A stretch of DNA of 64,000 nucleotides from Streptomyces sp. CB01373 (GTDB taxonomy: Bacteria; Actinomycetota; Actinomycetes; Streptomycetales; Streptomycetaceae), in the NCBI RefSeq assembly GCF_002803075.1, contig NZ_NNBK01000013.1:1-64000 (forward strand), given 5' to 3'. Of the stretch, positions 1 through 9,136 are shown piece after piece. The notes under the pieces are model-generated. The model was not told where the DNA came from, did not search any database, and saw only the letters and a program-made list of their open reading frames with translations. The number at the start of each line of letters is the position of its first letter. The first letter of the stretch is position 1. The position numbers and the translations under genes were made by a program.

Positions 1-320
1 TTTCTCGACCTGACTCCCAGTCAGCGGGGTTTGTCTTTGCGGCTGTTGGGCCGTTCCGACGTCTCAAACCTTAGCGGACTCTCTCGGCGATTCCCAATCG
101 GGCCCTTCGGGCGCCGATCAAGATCGACGAGTCCCACTCGAAATTGAATTCGGGCGCGCCGAAAACAATCCCGGACGGGAGATCATGCTGGTGGTTTGGG
201 TGCCGCTGCTGCGGCGGATGTGTCGTCGTGGAACCCTTACGGCTCCGCGGCAACCCGGAGAACATTACGGATCCGGCAGGCGACTGTCAAGCGTCCCGGC
301 CAGGGGTTCTCACAGCGTTC
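1..320. other. Non-coding stretch at window edge
   Basis: No convincing gene is seen. Short open frames exist on both strands but have no ribosome site and do not look like protein families I know. A small inverted repeat (CTGAC/GTCAG near position 10-25) and a GGGCCC...GGGCGCC hairpin near 100-115 could belong to the end of a transcription unit lying left of the window. The stretch just downstream of the MarR gene (300-320) shows no clear terminator. Confidence 0.4.
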
Positions 321-884
321 TCAGTCGAGGTCGCTGAGCCGTCCGCCGGCGTCCGGCTGGGCGTGCTCCACGCGGCGAAGGAGCCTGATCAGGATCTCGC
401 CGAGGGCCGTGCGCTCGGCCGGGGACAGGTCCTGGAGGAGGTCGCCCTCGAAGACTGTGGCCAGTCGCATGACCTCGAGCCACTTCTCGCGGCCCTCCGA
501 CGTCAGCTCCACGATGACGCGGACGCGGTTGGCCTCGTCGCGCTCCCGGGTGACCAGCCCCTCGGCGACCATCCGGTCGATGCGGTGGGTCATCGCGGCG
601 GGAGTGAGGCCGAGACGCTTGGCGAGGTCACTCGGGCCCAGACGGTAGGGAGCGCCGGACAGGACGAGGGCCTTCAGCACCTCCCAGTCGGCGTTGCTGA
701 TGCCGAGCGCCGCGGTCTGCCGGCCGTAGGCCACGTTCATCCGGCGGTTCAGCCGGGACAGCGCGGAGACGATCTGCTCGACCTGGGGGTCGAGGTCCTG
801 GAACTCGCGCTGGTAGGCGGCGATCTGCTCTTCGAGCGCAGGCTCCGTGCCGATGCCGTCGATGCCGCCGGGGGTGTCGCCCAT
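321..884 (-). CDS. MarR-family winged-helix transcriptional regulator
   Basis: A 187-residue DNA-binding regulator, probably a repressor acting as a dimer. The MarR core spans roughly residues 35-150: a dimerisation helix, then the recognition-helix region containing TPAAMTHRIDRM, then a wing reading TRERDEANRVRVIVELT. The first 34 residues are a Glu/Gln-rich extension. It is transcribed away from the MFS gene at 1039, and MarR proteins usually control the divergent neighbour, so the MFS exporter is the likely target. The shared intergenic region carries a tandem 12-bp repeat that is a candidate operator. The ligand is unknown. Family assignment is firm; target and ligand are inference. Confidence 0.9.
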   Translation of the reverse strand: MGDTPGGIDGIGTEPALEEQIAAYQREFQDLDPQVEQIVSALSRLNRRMNVAYGRQTAALGISNADWEVLKALVLSGAPYRLGPSDLAKRLGLTPAAMTHRIDRMVAEGLVTRERDEANRVRVIVELTSEGREKWLEVMRLATVFEGDLLQDLSPAERTALGEILIRLLRRVEHAQPDAGGRLSDLD

Positions 885-937
885 GTTCGCAGTATGGCAC
901 GGGACTGCTTGGCATTGAAGTCCTTCCAGGTGTACTG

Positions 938-962
938 TTTAGCTTCGAACTTTAGCTTCGAA
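938..962. promoter_or_regulatory. Candidate MarR operator: tandem TTTAGCTTCGAA
   Basis: The 12-mer TTTAGCTTCGAA occurs twice (938-949 and 951-962), a 13-bp period, in the AT-richest part of the intergenic region between the divergent MarR and MFS genes. Each copy contains the self-complementary hexamer TTCGAA. This placement and symmetry suit a regulator dimer binding twice and controlling both promoters. The repeat is seen; its role is inferred. Confidence 0.5.
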
Positions 963-1038
963 GTCTTCAGTTCTAACTACTGACCACTTCAAGCAACCTC
1001 CTGTCCACTACTTGCTACCTGCTTCAGAGAGGGTGAAC

Positions 1039-2334
1039 GTGACCAGGGCGATGGGCGCAGCGATGCGCCGGATCCACGTGGGCAACGCACTCAGCGCGTT
1101 CGGGCTCGGCTTCACCGTTCCCTACCTGTACGTCTATGTGGCGCAGGTGCGGGGTCTGGGAGCCATGACGGCGGGGATCGTCCTCGCCGTCTTCGCCGTG
1201 GCCGCGCTGATCGTGCTGCCGTTCGCCGGTCGGGCGATCGTGCGGCGCGGCCCGCTGCCGGTCCTGCTCGCCGCCCTGGTCACGGCCGCGCTCGGCGCGC
1301 TGAGCCTGGGACTGGCAGGCGGAGCCGGAGCCGTGCTGCTGTCGGCGGCGGCGCTCGGCGCGGGGCAGGCTGTGATGCAGCCGGCGCTGGCGACGCTGAT
1401 CGTGGACTGCTCGACGGCGGAGACGCGGTCGCGGGCGTTCGCGATGCAGTTCTTCCTGCAGAACCTCGGGCTGGGCGTGGGCGGCCTCATCGGCGGGCAC
1501 CTCGTCGACACCACTCGGGTCTCCTCCTTCACTCTGCTGTTCGCGATCGAGGCGGCGGTGTTCCTGCTGCTGGTCGTACTGATGGCGACGGTGCGGATGC
1601 CGCGCTCCCCGCGGATCGCCGACGATCCGGCAGAGGCGGGAAGGACGGCGGGGACCGGCTGGCGGCAGCTCGTCGGGAACCGAGCGATGGTGCAGCTGTG
1701 CGGGCTGGGCTTCGTGCTGTTCTTCGCCTGCTACGGGCAGTTCGAGTCGGGCCTGAGCGCGTACGGCGTGGAGGCCGCCGGCATCGACACCTCGACGCTC
1801 GGGACGGCACTGGCCGCGAACACGCTGATGATCGTGGTGGCGCAGTTCGCCGTGCTGAAGTTCGTGGAGCGCCGTCGCCGGTCGCGGGTGATCGCGGCCG
1901 TGGGGCTGATCTGGGCCGTGGCGTGGGCCGCGGCGGCGTACGCGGGGCTCGGGCACGGCAGCCGGGCGATGGCCACGGCCGCGTTCGTCTCGACGTACGC
2001 CCTGTTCGGGCTCGGTGAGGCGATGCTGTCGCCGACGGTCGCGCCGCTGGTGGCGGACCTCGCTCCGGAGGGGATGGCAGGGCAGTACAACTCGGCCTTC
2101 GCCCTGGTGAAGCAGCTCGCGCTGGCGCTCGGCCCGGCCGCGGGCGGCCCGCTGGCGGCCTCGCTGCCCGGGCCGTACGTGGTGACGTTCCTGGTGTTCT
2201 CGCTCCTGATCACCGTCCTGGCGCTGCGGCTGGGCCGTGGGCTCAGTGCGGCGCAGGACCATCCGTGGGCCGCGCGGAGCCGCGTGGTCGCCCGGGGCGG
2301 GGTGGCCGCGGAGCCGGTGGGCGCCGAGGCGTGA
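1039..2334 (+). CDS. Major facilitator superfamily transporter
   Basis: An inner-membrane carrier of about 431 residues with the twelve hydrophobic segments expected of an MFS drug or metabolite exporter. Segments are visible from HVGNALSAFGLGFTVPYLY onward, with a basic loop (RAIVRRGPLP) between the second and third helices as in motif A of this superfamily, and a charged central loop (about residues 190-215) separating the two halves. The GTG at 1039 is preferred because AGAGAGG lies 6 bases upstream; GTG at 1033 and ATG at 1051 are alternatives. It is divergent from the MarR gene, the usual arrangement for a regulated efflux pump. The substrate cannot be read from sequence. Confidence 0.88.
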   Translation: MTRAMGAAMRRIHVGNALSAFGLGFTVPYLYVYVAQVRGLGAMTAGIVLAVFAVAALIVLPFAGRAIVRRGPLPVLLAALVTAALGALSLGLAGGAGAVLLSAAALGAGQAVMQPALATLIVDCSTAETRSRAFAMQFFLQNLGLGVGGLIGGHLVDTTRVSSFTLLFAIEAAVFLLLVVLMATVRMPRSPRIADDPAEAGRTAGTGWRQLVGNRAMVQLCGLGFVLFFACYGQFESGLSAYGVEAAGIDTSTLGTALAANTLMIVVAQFAVLKFVERRRRSRVIAAVGLIWAVAWAAAAYAGLGHGSRAMATAAFVSTYALFGLGEAMLSPTVAPLVADLAPEGMAGQYNSAFALVKQLALALGPAAGGPLAASLPGPYVVTFLVFSLLITVLALRLGRGLSAAQDHPWAARSRVVARGGVAAEPVGAEA

Positions 2335-2342
2335 GCCGGCGC

Positions 2343-2382
2343 CCGTCCGCCGGGGTACGGACCCCCGCACCCCGGCGGACGG
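2343..2382. terminator. Bidirectional hairpin between convergent genes
   Basis: A 14-bp perfect stem (2343-2356 pairs with 2369-2382) with a 12-base loop lies between the convergent MFS and SpoIIE genes. There is no U-tract, as is common in Streptomyces terminators; it probably serves both transcripts. Confidence 0.6.
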
Positions 2383-2388
2383 TCCGGG

Positions 2389-4074
2389 TCAGCGCGGGCC
2401 CCGTCGGCCCGCCGGCCCCGGCAGGGTGAACTCGCACCAGACCGCCTTGCCGCCGCCCGGGGTTCTGCGCGCACCCCAGCTGGTGGCGATGGTGGCGATG
2501 ATGGCGATGCCGCGGCCCGACTCGTCGCCCGGGTCGGCGCGGCGGCGCCTGGGGAGGTGGTCGTCGCCGTCCGTGACTTCGACGATGAGCCGGCGGTCGG
2601 TGCGCCTGAGCCGCAGCCGCATGGGCGGGGTGCCGTGCTGGAGCGAGTTGGCGACCAGTTCGCTGGCGGCGAGGACGCCGAGGTCGTGCAGCTCGGGCGG
2701 GAAGCGCCAGCTGGCGAGGACGCCCGTGGCGAACGCACGCGCGCGTGGGGCCGCTTCCACTCCGCCGAGCAGTTCCAGTGCCGCGTTGCGGAACAGTTCG
2801 CCGTCCGGGCCGGTGCGGGCGGGGTGCTGGAGGACGAGGACGGCCACGTCGTCGTCGTGGTCGGCCTGGACACCGGCCGAGCGGACCAGTCGGTCGCAGA
2901 CCACCTGCGGGGAGCCGGTGGCGCCGGCCAGCGCGCGTTCCAGCGCCGCGATCCCCTCGTCGAGGTCCTCGTCGCGGCGTTCCACCAGGCCGTCGGTGTA
3001 GAGGACCGCGGTGGAGCCGGGGCCCAGCGGGACCGAGCCGGAGGCGTGCACCCATCCGCCGGTGCCGAGCGGCGGGCCGGTGGGTTCGTCGGCGCGCAGC
3101 ACGGTGCCGTTCTCGTCGCGGACCAGGATCGGCAGGTGCCCGGCGGAGGCGTACACCAGGCGGCCCTCGTTGGGGTCGTGGACGGCGTAGACGCAGGTGG
3201 CGATCTGGTTGGCGTCGATGTCCGCGGCAAGGCCGTCCAGGAGTTGCAGGATCTCGTGCGGGGGCAGGTCCATGCGGGCGTAGGCGCGGACGGCGGTGCG
3301 CAGTTGGCCCATGACCGCGGCCGCGCGCACCCCTCTGCCCATCACGTCGCCGATGACCAGTGCCGTGCGGCCGCCGCCGAGGGTGATGACGTCGTACCAG
3401 TCGCCGCCGACCGCGGCCTCCGTGCCGCCCGGCTGGTAGGTGGCGGCGATGCGCAGGTCGTCGGGCTGCTCCAGCACCTGGGGCAGGAGCGAGCGCTGGA
3501 GGGTGACGGCGGTCTCGCGCTGCCGGCGCTCGCTGGCGCGCAGGCGTTCGGCGGCGTCGGCGTGGTCCGTGACGTCGGTGGCGAAGACCAGGACTCCGCG
3601 GCCGTCGCGGTCGTCGCCCTTCGGTTCGGCGACCGGGGTGCACGTGAACGTGTACGAGCGGCCGTCGGGTGCCTTGCGGGACTTCAGGGTGCGGGGCCTG
3701 CCGCTGCGCAGCACCTGGTCCAGGAGCGGGAGCAGGCCCAGTTCGCGCAGTTCGGGCAGGGCCTCGCAGGCGGGTCCGCCGAGCGGGCGTACGCCGAAGG
3801 CCGCCGCGTAGGCGTCGTTGACGTAGGCGATGCGGTGGTCGGGGCCGTGGACGAGGGCGACAAGGGCCGGGACGCGGTCGAGGACCTCACGTGCGGGGAG
3901 TTCGTCGACGGCGGGCACCGGCGCTGTGTCGTCGGTCAGTTGTTCGGCGCGGGCCGCGGGTACGGTGCCGTCCGCCCGCCCGTCCGCGACGGTCGCGAGA
4001 TCGGGCCGCGCCGCCGCGCGGCGCTGCGTTCCGGTGATGCCGGGGAGCCGGGCGCTCCAGCGCGTGAAGTTCAC
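2389..4074 (-). CDS. PAS / SpoIIE-type PP2C phosphatase / HATPase protein
   Basis: A 561-residue cytosolic signalling protein. Order of domains: a PAS sensor (about 65-170, ending VFATDVTDH), a linker helix, a PP2C-like SpoIIE Ser/Thr phosphatase (about 195-385) with metal-binding motifs GGDWYD, GDVMGRG, YTDGLVE and DDDVAVLV, then an RsbW-like ATPase domain (about 425-550) with N-box ELVANSLQHG and DESGRG. Known relatives dephosphorylate anti-sigma-factor antagonists and the HATPase acts as the matching kinase, so the protein probably resets a partner-switching module for stress or developmental sigma factors. No antagonist gene is adjacent, so the partner is encoded elsewhere. No membrane segment is visible. 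Domain calls are firm; the pathway is inferred from family. Confidence 0.92.
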   Translation of the reverse strand: MNFTRWSARLPGITGTQRRAAARPDLATVADGRADGTVPAARAEQLTDDTAPVPAVDELPAREVLDRVPALVALVHGPDHRIAYVNDAYAAAFGVRPLGGPACEALPELRELGLLPLLDQVLRSGRPRTLKSRKAPDGRSYTFTCTPVAEPKGDDRDGRGVLVFATDVTDHADAAERLRASERRQRETAVTLQRSLLPQVLEQPDDLRIAATYQPGGTEAAVGGDWYDVITLGGGRTALVIGDVMGRGVRAAAVMGQLRTAVRAYARMDLPPHEILQLLDGLAADIDANQIATCVYAVHDPNEGRLVYASAGHLPILVRDENGTVLRADEPTGPPLGTGGWVHASGSVPLGPGSTAVLYTDGLVERRDEDLDEGIAALERALAGATGSPQVVCDRLVRSAGVQADHDDDVAVLVLQHPARTGPDGELFRNAALELLGGVEAAPRARAFATGVLASWRFPPELHDLGVLAASELVANSLQHGTPPMRLRLRRTDRRLIVEVTDGDDHLPRRRRADPGDESGRGIAIIATIATSWGARRTPGGGKAVWCEFTLPGPAGRRGPR

Positions 4075-4309
4075 GAATCCTTGCCTCGTGTCGTCGTCTC
4101 AGGCCGGCTCCGGGCCCGGGCCGGGGGTCAGGGGCCGCGCGGCGGTGACCGCACATTCTTACCGTTCCCGGGGTGCGGGGCAGCGGGAATGCGTCATCCG
4201 TGCCGGGAGGGCGGCTGCCCGTCCTCGGCCGCGGGCCGGTTGGGCGGTGTGGCCGACCGCGCCGGCATCCGTGGGACGCCGGGGCGTGCGGCGGAGTTCC
4301 CCGGTCCGG

Positions 4310-5686
4310 TCAGGACGACCCTTTCGGGTTGATGTTCGGGTCGAGAGGATGCTTTCCACCGGCAGCGAGTTCGAACTCTGCCCGGGGATGTTCGAGTGAA
4401 CCCAGGGAGACGATCTCCCGTTTGAAGAGTCCCGCCAGCATCCATTCGGCGAGCACCCGGGTCTTGCGGTTGACCGTGGGCACCCGGCTGAGGTGGTAGG
4501 CGCGGTGCATGAACCAGGCGGGATAGCCCTTCAGTTTGCGCCCGTAGACCTGCGCGACGCCCTTGTGCAGTCCGAGCGAGGCGACCGAGCCGGCGTACTT
4601 GTGCGCGTACGTCTCCAGGGGTTCGCCGCGCAGCGCGTGGCTGATGTTGTCGCCCAGGGCCCGGGCCTGGCGGACCGCGTGCTGGGCGTTGGGAGCGGTC
4701 AGGCCGCCCGGCTCGCCGGAGGTGACGTCGGGTACGGCGGCGGCGTCGCCCGCGGCCCAGGCGTGTTCGACGCCCTCGACGGTCAGCTGGGCGGTGCACT
4801 TCAGGCGCCCGCGCTCGTTCAGCGGCAGGTCGCTGGCGGCGAGGATCGGATGCGGTTTGACGCCCGCGGTCCATACGACCGTTCGGGTCGGGAAGCGCTG
4901 CCCGTCACTGAGGACGGCGACGCGGTCGGCGCACGATTCGAGGCGGGTGCGCAGCAGGACCTGGATGTTGCGGCGGCGCAGTTCGGTGACCGTGTAGCGG
5001 CCCATCTCCTCGCCGACCTCGGGCAGGATGCGGTCCGAGGCCTCGACGAGTATCCACTTCATGTCCTCGGGCTTGACGTTGTGGTAGTAGCGGGCGGCGT
5101 AGCGGGCCATGTCCTCCAGTTCGCCGAGCGCCTCCACGCCCGCGTACCCGCCGCCGACGAAGACGAAGGTGAGGGCGGCGTCGCGGATCGCGGGGTCGCG
5201 GGTGGAGGAGGCGATGTCCATCTGCTCGAGGACGTGGTTGCGCAGCCCGATGGCCTCTTCGACGGTCTTGAATCCGATGCCGTAGTCGAGCAGCCCCGGG
5301 ATGGGCAGGGTGCGCGAGACGGAGCCCGGGGCGAGGACGAGTTCGTCGTACGCCAGCTTCTCGGTGCCCCCGGTCTCCTCCGTGGCGAGGGTGGTGAGGG
5401 TCGCGGTGCGGTGCGCGTGGTCGACGGAGGTGGCCTCGCCGACGATGATGCGGCACCGGTCGAGGACGCGGCGCAGCGGTACGACGACGTGCCGGGGGGA
5501 GATCGCACCGGCCGCGGCCTCGGGCAGGAACGGCTGATACGTCATATAGGGATCGGGGGTGACGACCGTGATCTCCGCCTCGCCCCGGCTGAGCTCCTGT
5601 TTCAACCGCCGCTGCAGGCGCAGGGCCGTGTACATCCCGACGTAGCCGCCGCCGACAACGAGAATGCGCGCACGTTCCTTCACCAT
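4310..5686 (-). CDS. ndh: Type II NADH dehydrogenase (NDH-2)
   Basis: A single-subunit, non-proton-pumping NADH:quinone oxidoreductase of about 458 residues that feeds electrons from NADH to menaquinone at the inner face of the membrane. The N-terminal FAD-binding Rossmann fold reads ILVVGGGYVGMYTALRL, the second (NAD) fold reads FVFVGGGYAGVEALGEL, and the FAD ribityl motif WAAGDAAAVP is near residue 310. The C-terminal region (GSVASLGLHKGVAQVYG onward) with amphipathic helices is the usual membrane anchor. Start is uncertain: ATG at 5686 precedes VKERARILVVGG; a GTG at 5719 is also in frame and neither has a strong ribosome site. It is divergent from a TetR gene. I recall this gene at the same locus in S. 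coelicolor. Confidence 0.9.
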   Translation of the reverse strand: MVKERARILVVGGGYVGMYTALRLQRRLKQELSRGEAEITVVTPDPYMTYQPFLPEAAAGAISPRHVVVPLRRVLDRCRIIVGEATSVDHAHRTATLTTLATEETGGTEKLAYDELVLAPGSVSRTLPIPGLLDYGIGFKTVEEAIGLRNHVLEQMDIASSTRDPAIRDAALTFVFVGGGYAGVEALGELEDMARYAARYYHNVKPEDMKWILVEASDRILPEVGEEMGRYTVTELRRRNIQVLLRTRLESCADRVAVLSDGQRFPTRTVVWTAGVKPHPILAASDLPLNERGRLKCTAQLTVEGVEHAWAAGDAAAVPDVTSGEPGGLTAPNAQHAVRQARALGDNISHALRGEPLETYAHKYAGSVASLGLHKGVAQVYGRKLKGYPAWFMHRAYHLSRVPTVNRKTRVLAEWMLAGLFKREIVSLGSLEHPRAEFELAAGGKHPLDPNINPKGSS

Positions 5687-6080
5687 CCCATGACGCACCC
5701 GACTCTCTCGTTTGTCCACAGCCCCGGCGAATTGTGTGACCGTCGGCCAGCGGCGCGGGGTTGGCCGAAACAGCGGTGTGCGAGGGAAGCGCGCAGGTCA
5801 GTAGGTGTACGCCGGGGGATGGAAGGGGGCGCAATACGGGCGTATGGGGCTCGTACTCCGATCGGGGGGCGCTCCGTGCGGAACCTGCCCCTTCTGAATT
5901 GACTGCCTCTCAACTATGTTCGTGTGTCGACGGGGTGTGGGGGATGTGATCCGGGCGAGCCCGCCGAGTGGCACCTGATCTCGGGGGCAGGCCCGATCGT
6001 GCGTGATCCCGTTCCGCGCGCTCCGGAATCAGGGACGGGGAGAGTCTCCGGGGGGAGACGTCATTACCGGGGGATCACTT
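5687..6080. promoter_or_regulatory. Divergent promoter region of ndh and the TetR gene
   Basis: A gene-free stretch of 394 bases that must hold promoters for both ndh (leftward) and the TetR regulator (rightward). No convincing -35/-10 pair or operator palindrome could be picked out by eye. GGGGGA at 6069-6074 is the ribosome site of the TetR gene. Confidence 0.5.
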
Positions 6081-6848
6081 ATGCACATTCAGGGCACTCA
6101 CTGGTCCACCGCGTCAGCCACGGCGCCCGGTGGCGGCGCGATGGGCACCGCGGCGGGCAACGCGCGCGGGGACGAGCCCCGGCCGGGCCGGACGGCGCCG
6201 CTGCGCGTGGACGCACAGCGCAACCTCGAACACGTGCTCCGGGCGGCCCGCGAGGTCTTCGGCGAGCTGGGGTACGGCGCGCCGATGGAGGACGTGGCGC
6301 GGCGCGCGCGGGTCGGCGTCGGCACGGTGTACCGGCGTTTCCCGAGCAAGGACGTCCTGGTGCGGCGGATAGCCGAGGAGGAGACCTCCCGGCTCGCCGA
6401 CCAGGCGCGGGCCGCGCTCGGCCAGGAGGACGAGCCGTGGTCGGCGCTCTCCCGCTTCCTGCGGACGTCGGTGGCCTCCGGTGCCGGGCGGCTGCTGCCG
6501 CCGCAGGTGCTGCGGGTCTCGGTCACCGAGGACCGGGCCGACCCCCGGGTGCCGCAGCAGCGCGTCCAGCCGGGCTCCGGGGAGCTCAGGCTCGTGCCCG
6601 ACACGGCGGGGCCCGCGTCCGGCGCGGCGGAGGACGACGCGGGGGCGGCGGCGCTGCTGGAGGTCGTGGGCCGGCTGGTGGAGCGGGCGCGTGCGGCCGG
6701 CGAACTGCGGCCGGACGTCTCGGTGTCGGACGTGCTGCTGGTCATCGCGACGGCGGCGCCCGCGCTGCCGGACGCGGCGCAGCAGGCCGCCGCTTCGGCC
6801 CGGCTGCTGGACATCCTGCTGGACGGACTGCGCTCGCGGCCCGTGTGA
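6081..6848 (+). CDS. TetR-family transcriptional regulator
   Basis: A 255-residue TetR-type regulator. After a 45-residue flexible N-terminus the helix-turn-helix occupies about residues 48-100, with the typical core YGAPMEDVARRARVGVGTVY followed by RRFPSKDVL. The C-terminal ligand domain is rich in Ala and carries an acidic insert (AEDDAGAA) near residue 180. ATG 6081 is chosen because GGGGGA lies 7 bases upstream; the frame is open further but has no other ribosome site. Target and ligand are unknown; the divergent ndh gene or the downstream sigma-factor gene are candidates only by position. Confidence 0.88.
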   Translation: MHIQGTHWSTASATAPGGGAMGTAAGNARGDEPRPGRTAPLRVDAQRNLEHVLRAAREVFGELGYGAPMEDVARRARVGVGTVYRRFPSKDVLVRRIAEEETSRLADQARAALGQEDEPWSALSRFLRTSVASGAGRLLPPQVLRVSVTEDRADPRVPQQRVQPGSGELRLVPDTAGPASGAAEDDAGAAALLEVVGRLVERARAAGELRPDVSVSDVLLVIATAAPALPDAAQQAAASARLLDILLDGLRSRPV

Positions 6849-7030
6849 ACCGTGCCCCCCGCGTGAACCGTGCCCGGTGGGCCTCCCCGTACGGGTGAGG
6901 ACGGTAACGAAACGCGACGGAGCCCCACGGACGAGTGGAGGATTCCCGCGGCCGGGGCCCGGTGGGGGTCGGTGTGGCAGTCTGACCCGGTGTTCGGGAC
7001 GGTCTGGCCGACAACGGGGGCGTTTGCGCG

Positions 7031-9136
7031 ATGAGCGTTGACGGGCGGGGTGACGGCGTCGGTGACGGCGGGTCGCGGGCGGACGGGCCGGATGCTCCGC
7101 AGGTGCCGGCCCAGGGCGGACCGCCGGGTGCCGCGCGCGGCACCGGGCGGGCCAAGGGTGGTTCCCGGGCACAGGAAGGCGTACCGGCCCAGGGCGGTTC
7201 ACCGGCGCGGGACTCAACCGCGCAGGGCGGTGTACCGGCACAGGGCTCGACGGCGCGGGGCGGCGTACCGGCGCAGCGCGAGCGGTTCGGGAAGAGCACG
7301 GTGTCGCCTGCGTCGGGGCCCCTGTCCTCGGCGGACCTGCCGCCGTCCGACGCCGAGCTGATCGGACGGGTGCGCGCGGGCGAGGACAGCGCGTACGAGG
7401 AGTTGTACCGGCGCCACGCCGATGCCGTACGCCGGTACGCGCGCACGTGCTGCCGGGACGCCCACACCGCCGACGACCTGACCGCCGAGGTGTTCGCCCG
7501 GGTGCTCCAGGCGGTGCGCGGCGGATCCGGTCCCGAGCACGCCGTACGCGCCTATCTGCTCACCACCGTCCGGCGGGTCGCCGCGCAGTGGACCAGCACC
7601 ACCCGGCGCGAGCAACTGGTCGACGACTTCGCGGTGTTCGCCGCCCGGGCCGCGCGGGTCGCGGAGCTGTCGGACGACGCCGCCGGCTCCTTCGGAACGG
7701 GTCTGGACCTCGGCGCCGATGTGCGCGCGATGCACGAGGCCGAGCAGTCGATGGCCATGCGGGCCTTCCGCTCACTGCCCGAGCGGTGGCAGGCCGTGCT
7801 GTGGCACACGGAGGTCGAGGACGAGTCGCCGAGCGCGGTCGCCACGCTCTTCGGGCTGGACGCCAACGGCACCCGGGTGCTGGCCAGCCGGGCCCGGGAG
7901 GGGCTGCGGCAGGCCTACCTCCAGGCCCACGTCAGTGCCTCCCTCACCGACGACGAGGAGTGCGCCCGGTACGCCGACCGGCTCGGCGGCTACGCCCGCG
8001 GCAAGCTGCGCACCCGTGCCGAGCGGGGGCTGCGCAAGCACCTGGAGGAGTGCGCCAGGTGCCGGCTGGCCGCCACCCAGATCGCCGAGGTCGCCGGCGG
8101 TATCCCGGCCGTGGTCCCGGTCGCCGTCATCGGCTGGTTCGGCGCCGCCGGGTACGCCAAGGCGCTCGGCATCGTCGCGGGCGGCGCGGGAGCGGCTGGC
8201 GTCGCGGGTGCCGCGGCCGGGGGCTCCTCCAGTGGCGGGGGCGCGGTGGCCTCCGAAGGGCTGGGCGCTTCGGTGAAGGCGGGGATCGCGGCCGGTGTGG
8301 TCGGCGTCGCCGCAGCGGCGGTCGCGCTCGCGCTGGTCGGCCAACAGGCCCCGGTCGGCAAGCCGGAGGCGCGGCCCGCCCCGTCCGCCCCGGTCGTCGA
8401 GGCTCCTCAGCCGCCGGCGCCGACGCCTTCTCCTCCGCCCGCGCAGGCCCCGGCGCCCGAGCCGCCGAGGTCTGCCCCGAAACCGGCCCCGACGCCGACA
8501 CCGAAGCCGACACCGAGCGCCGTGAATCCTCCGGCACTTCCCGCCGCGGCAGCACCGACCCCCGCAGCGTCCCCCGCACCGGCGTCACTCGCACCGGCGC
8601 CCAGGCCGTCACCGACGCCCACCCCGGCGCCCACCCCGACCAAAGAGCCCGCGCCCACCCCCATGCCGACGCCGGCTCCCCCTCCCGAGCCCGAGCCCGA
8701 GCCGGTCGTCTACCCGTGGAACGAGCTGAAGTACGACCTCACCGGAGACGGCACCCGCCCCGAGATGCGGATCGGCGCGAGCAGTTGGGTGTGGCAGCGC
8801 CGCAGCCTGTCGATCGCCGGCCGGCGGTACGCGCACGGGGTGACCGTGCACGGCAGGTCGTCCGTCACCGTCGACCTCAACCGCGAGTGCTCCGCCTACG
8901 ACGCCGTGGTCGGTGTCGACGACCTGACGGCCGGGCTCGGCCGGGTCTCCTTCTCGGTGTACGCCGACGGGGTCCCCTTGTGGAACTCGGGGACGATCGC
9001 GGGAGGCGACCCGGCCGTCGCCGTCCATGTGAGCCTCGTCGGCCACCGGACCGTACGGCTGGTCGTCGAGCCGCACAGCGCCTTCGACACCGCGGCCCTC
9101 TCCGACTGGGCCGAGTCCCGGTTCACCTGCCGGTAG
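7031..9136 (+). CDS. Membrane-tethered ECF sigma factor with zinc finger and NPCBM domain
   Basis: A 701-residue multidomain protein. Residues 1-100 are a disordered Gly/Ala/Gln-rich leader with imperfect repeats of GGVPAQ. Sigma region 2 lies at about 110-185 (DAELIGRVRAGEDSAYEELY; TADDLTAEVFARVL) and region 4 at about 245-305 (LPERWQAVLWHTEVEDESPS). A zinc-binding anti-sigma-type motif HLEECARC (H-x3-C-x2-C) follows near 338-345. One or two hydrophobic segments lie between about 360 and 445, then a Pro/Ala/Thr-rich spacer to about 560, and an NPCBM carbohydrate-binding-type domain to the end. The layout implies a sigma factor anchored in the membrane with its own inhibitor motif and an extracytoplasmic sensor. 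From memory this matches the ECF52-type architecture known in actinobacteria. Domains are clear; mechanism is inferred. The gene overlaps the convergent neighbour by 14 bases. Confidence 0.9.
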   Translation: MSVDGRGDGVGDGGSRADGPDAPQVPAQGGPPGAARGTGRAKGGSRAQEGVPAQGGSPARDSTAQGGVPAQGSTARGGVPAQRERFGKSTVSPASGPLSSADLPPSDAELIGRVRAGEDSAYEELYRRHADAVRRYARTCCRDAHTADDLTAEVFARVLQAVRGGSGPEHAVRAYLLTTVRRVAAQWTSTTRREQLVDDFAVFAARAARVAELSDDAAGSFGTGLDLGADVRAMHEAEQSMAMRAFRSLPERWQAVLWHTEVEDESPSAVATLFGLDANGTRVLASRAREGLRQAYLQAHVSASLTDDEECARYADRLGGYARGKLRTRAERGLRKHLEECARCRLAATQIAEVAGGIPAVVPVAVIGWFGAAGYAKALGIVAGGAGAAGVAGAAAGGSSSGGGAVASEGLGASVKAGIAAGVVGVAAAAVALALVGQQAPVGKPEARPAPSAPVVEAPQPPAPTPSPPPAQAPAPEPPRSAPKPAPTPTPKPTPSAVNPPALPAAAAPTPAASPAPASLAPAPRPSPTPTPAPTPTKEPAPTPMPTPAPPPEPEPEPVVYPWNELKYDLTGDGTRPEMRIGASSWVWQRRSLSIAGRRYAHGVTVHGRSSVTVDLNRECSAYDAVVGVDDLTAGLGRVSFSVYADGVPLWNSGTIAGGDPAVAVHVSLVGHRTVRLVVEPHSAFDTAALSDWAESRFTCR

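Noticed and set aside
144..983. A 279-codon frame opposite the MarR gene
   Set aside because: Antisense to a clear MarR gene and without ribosome site.
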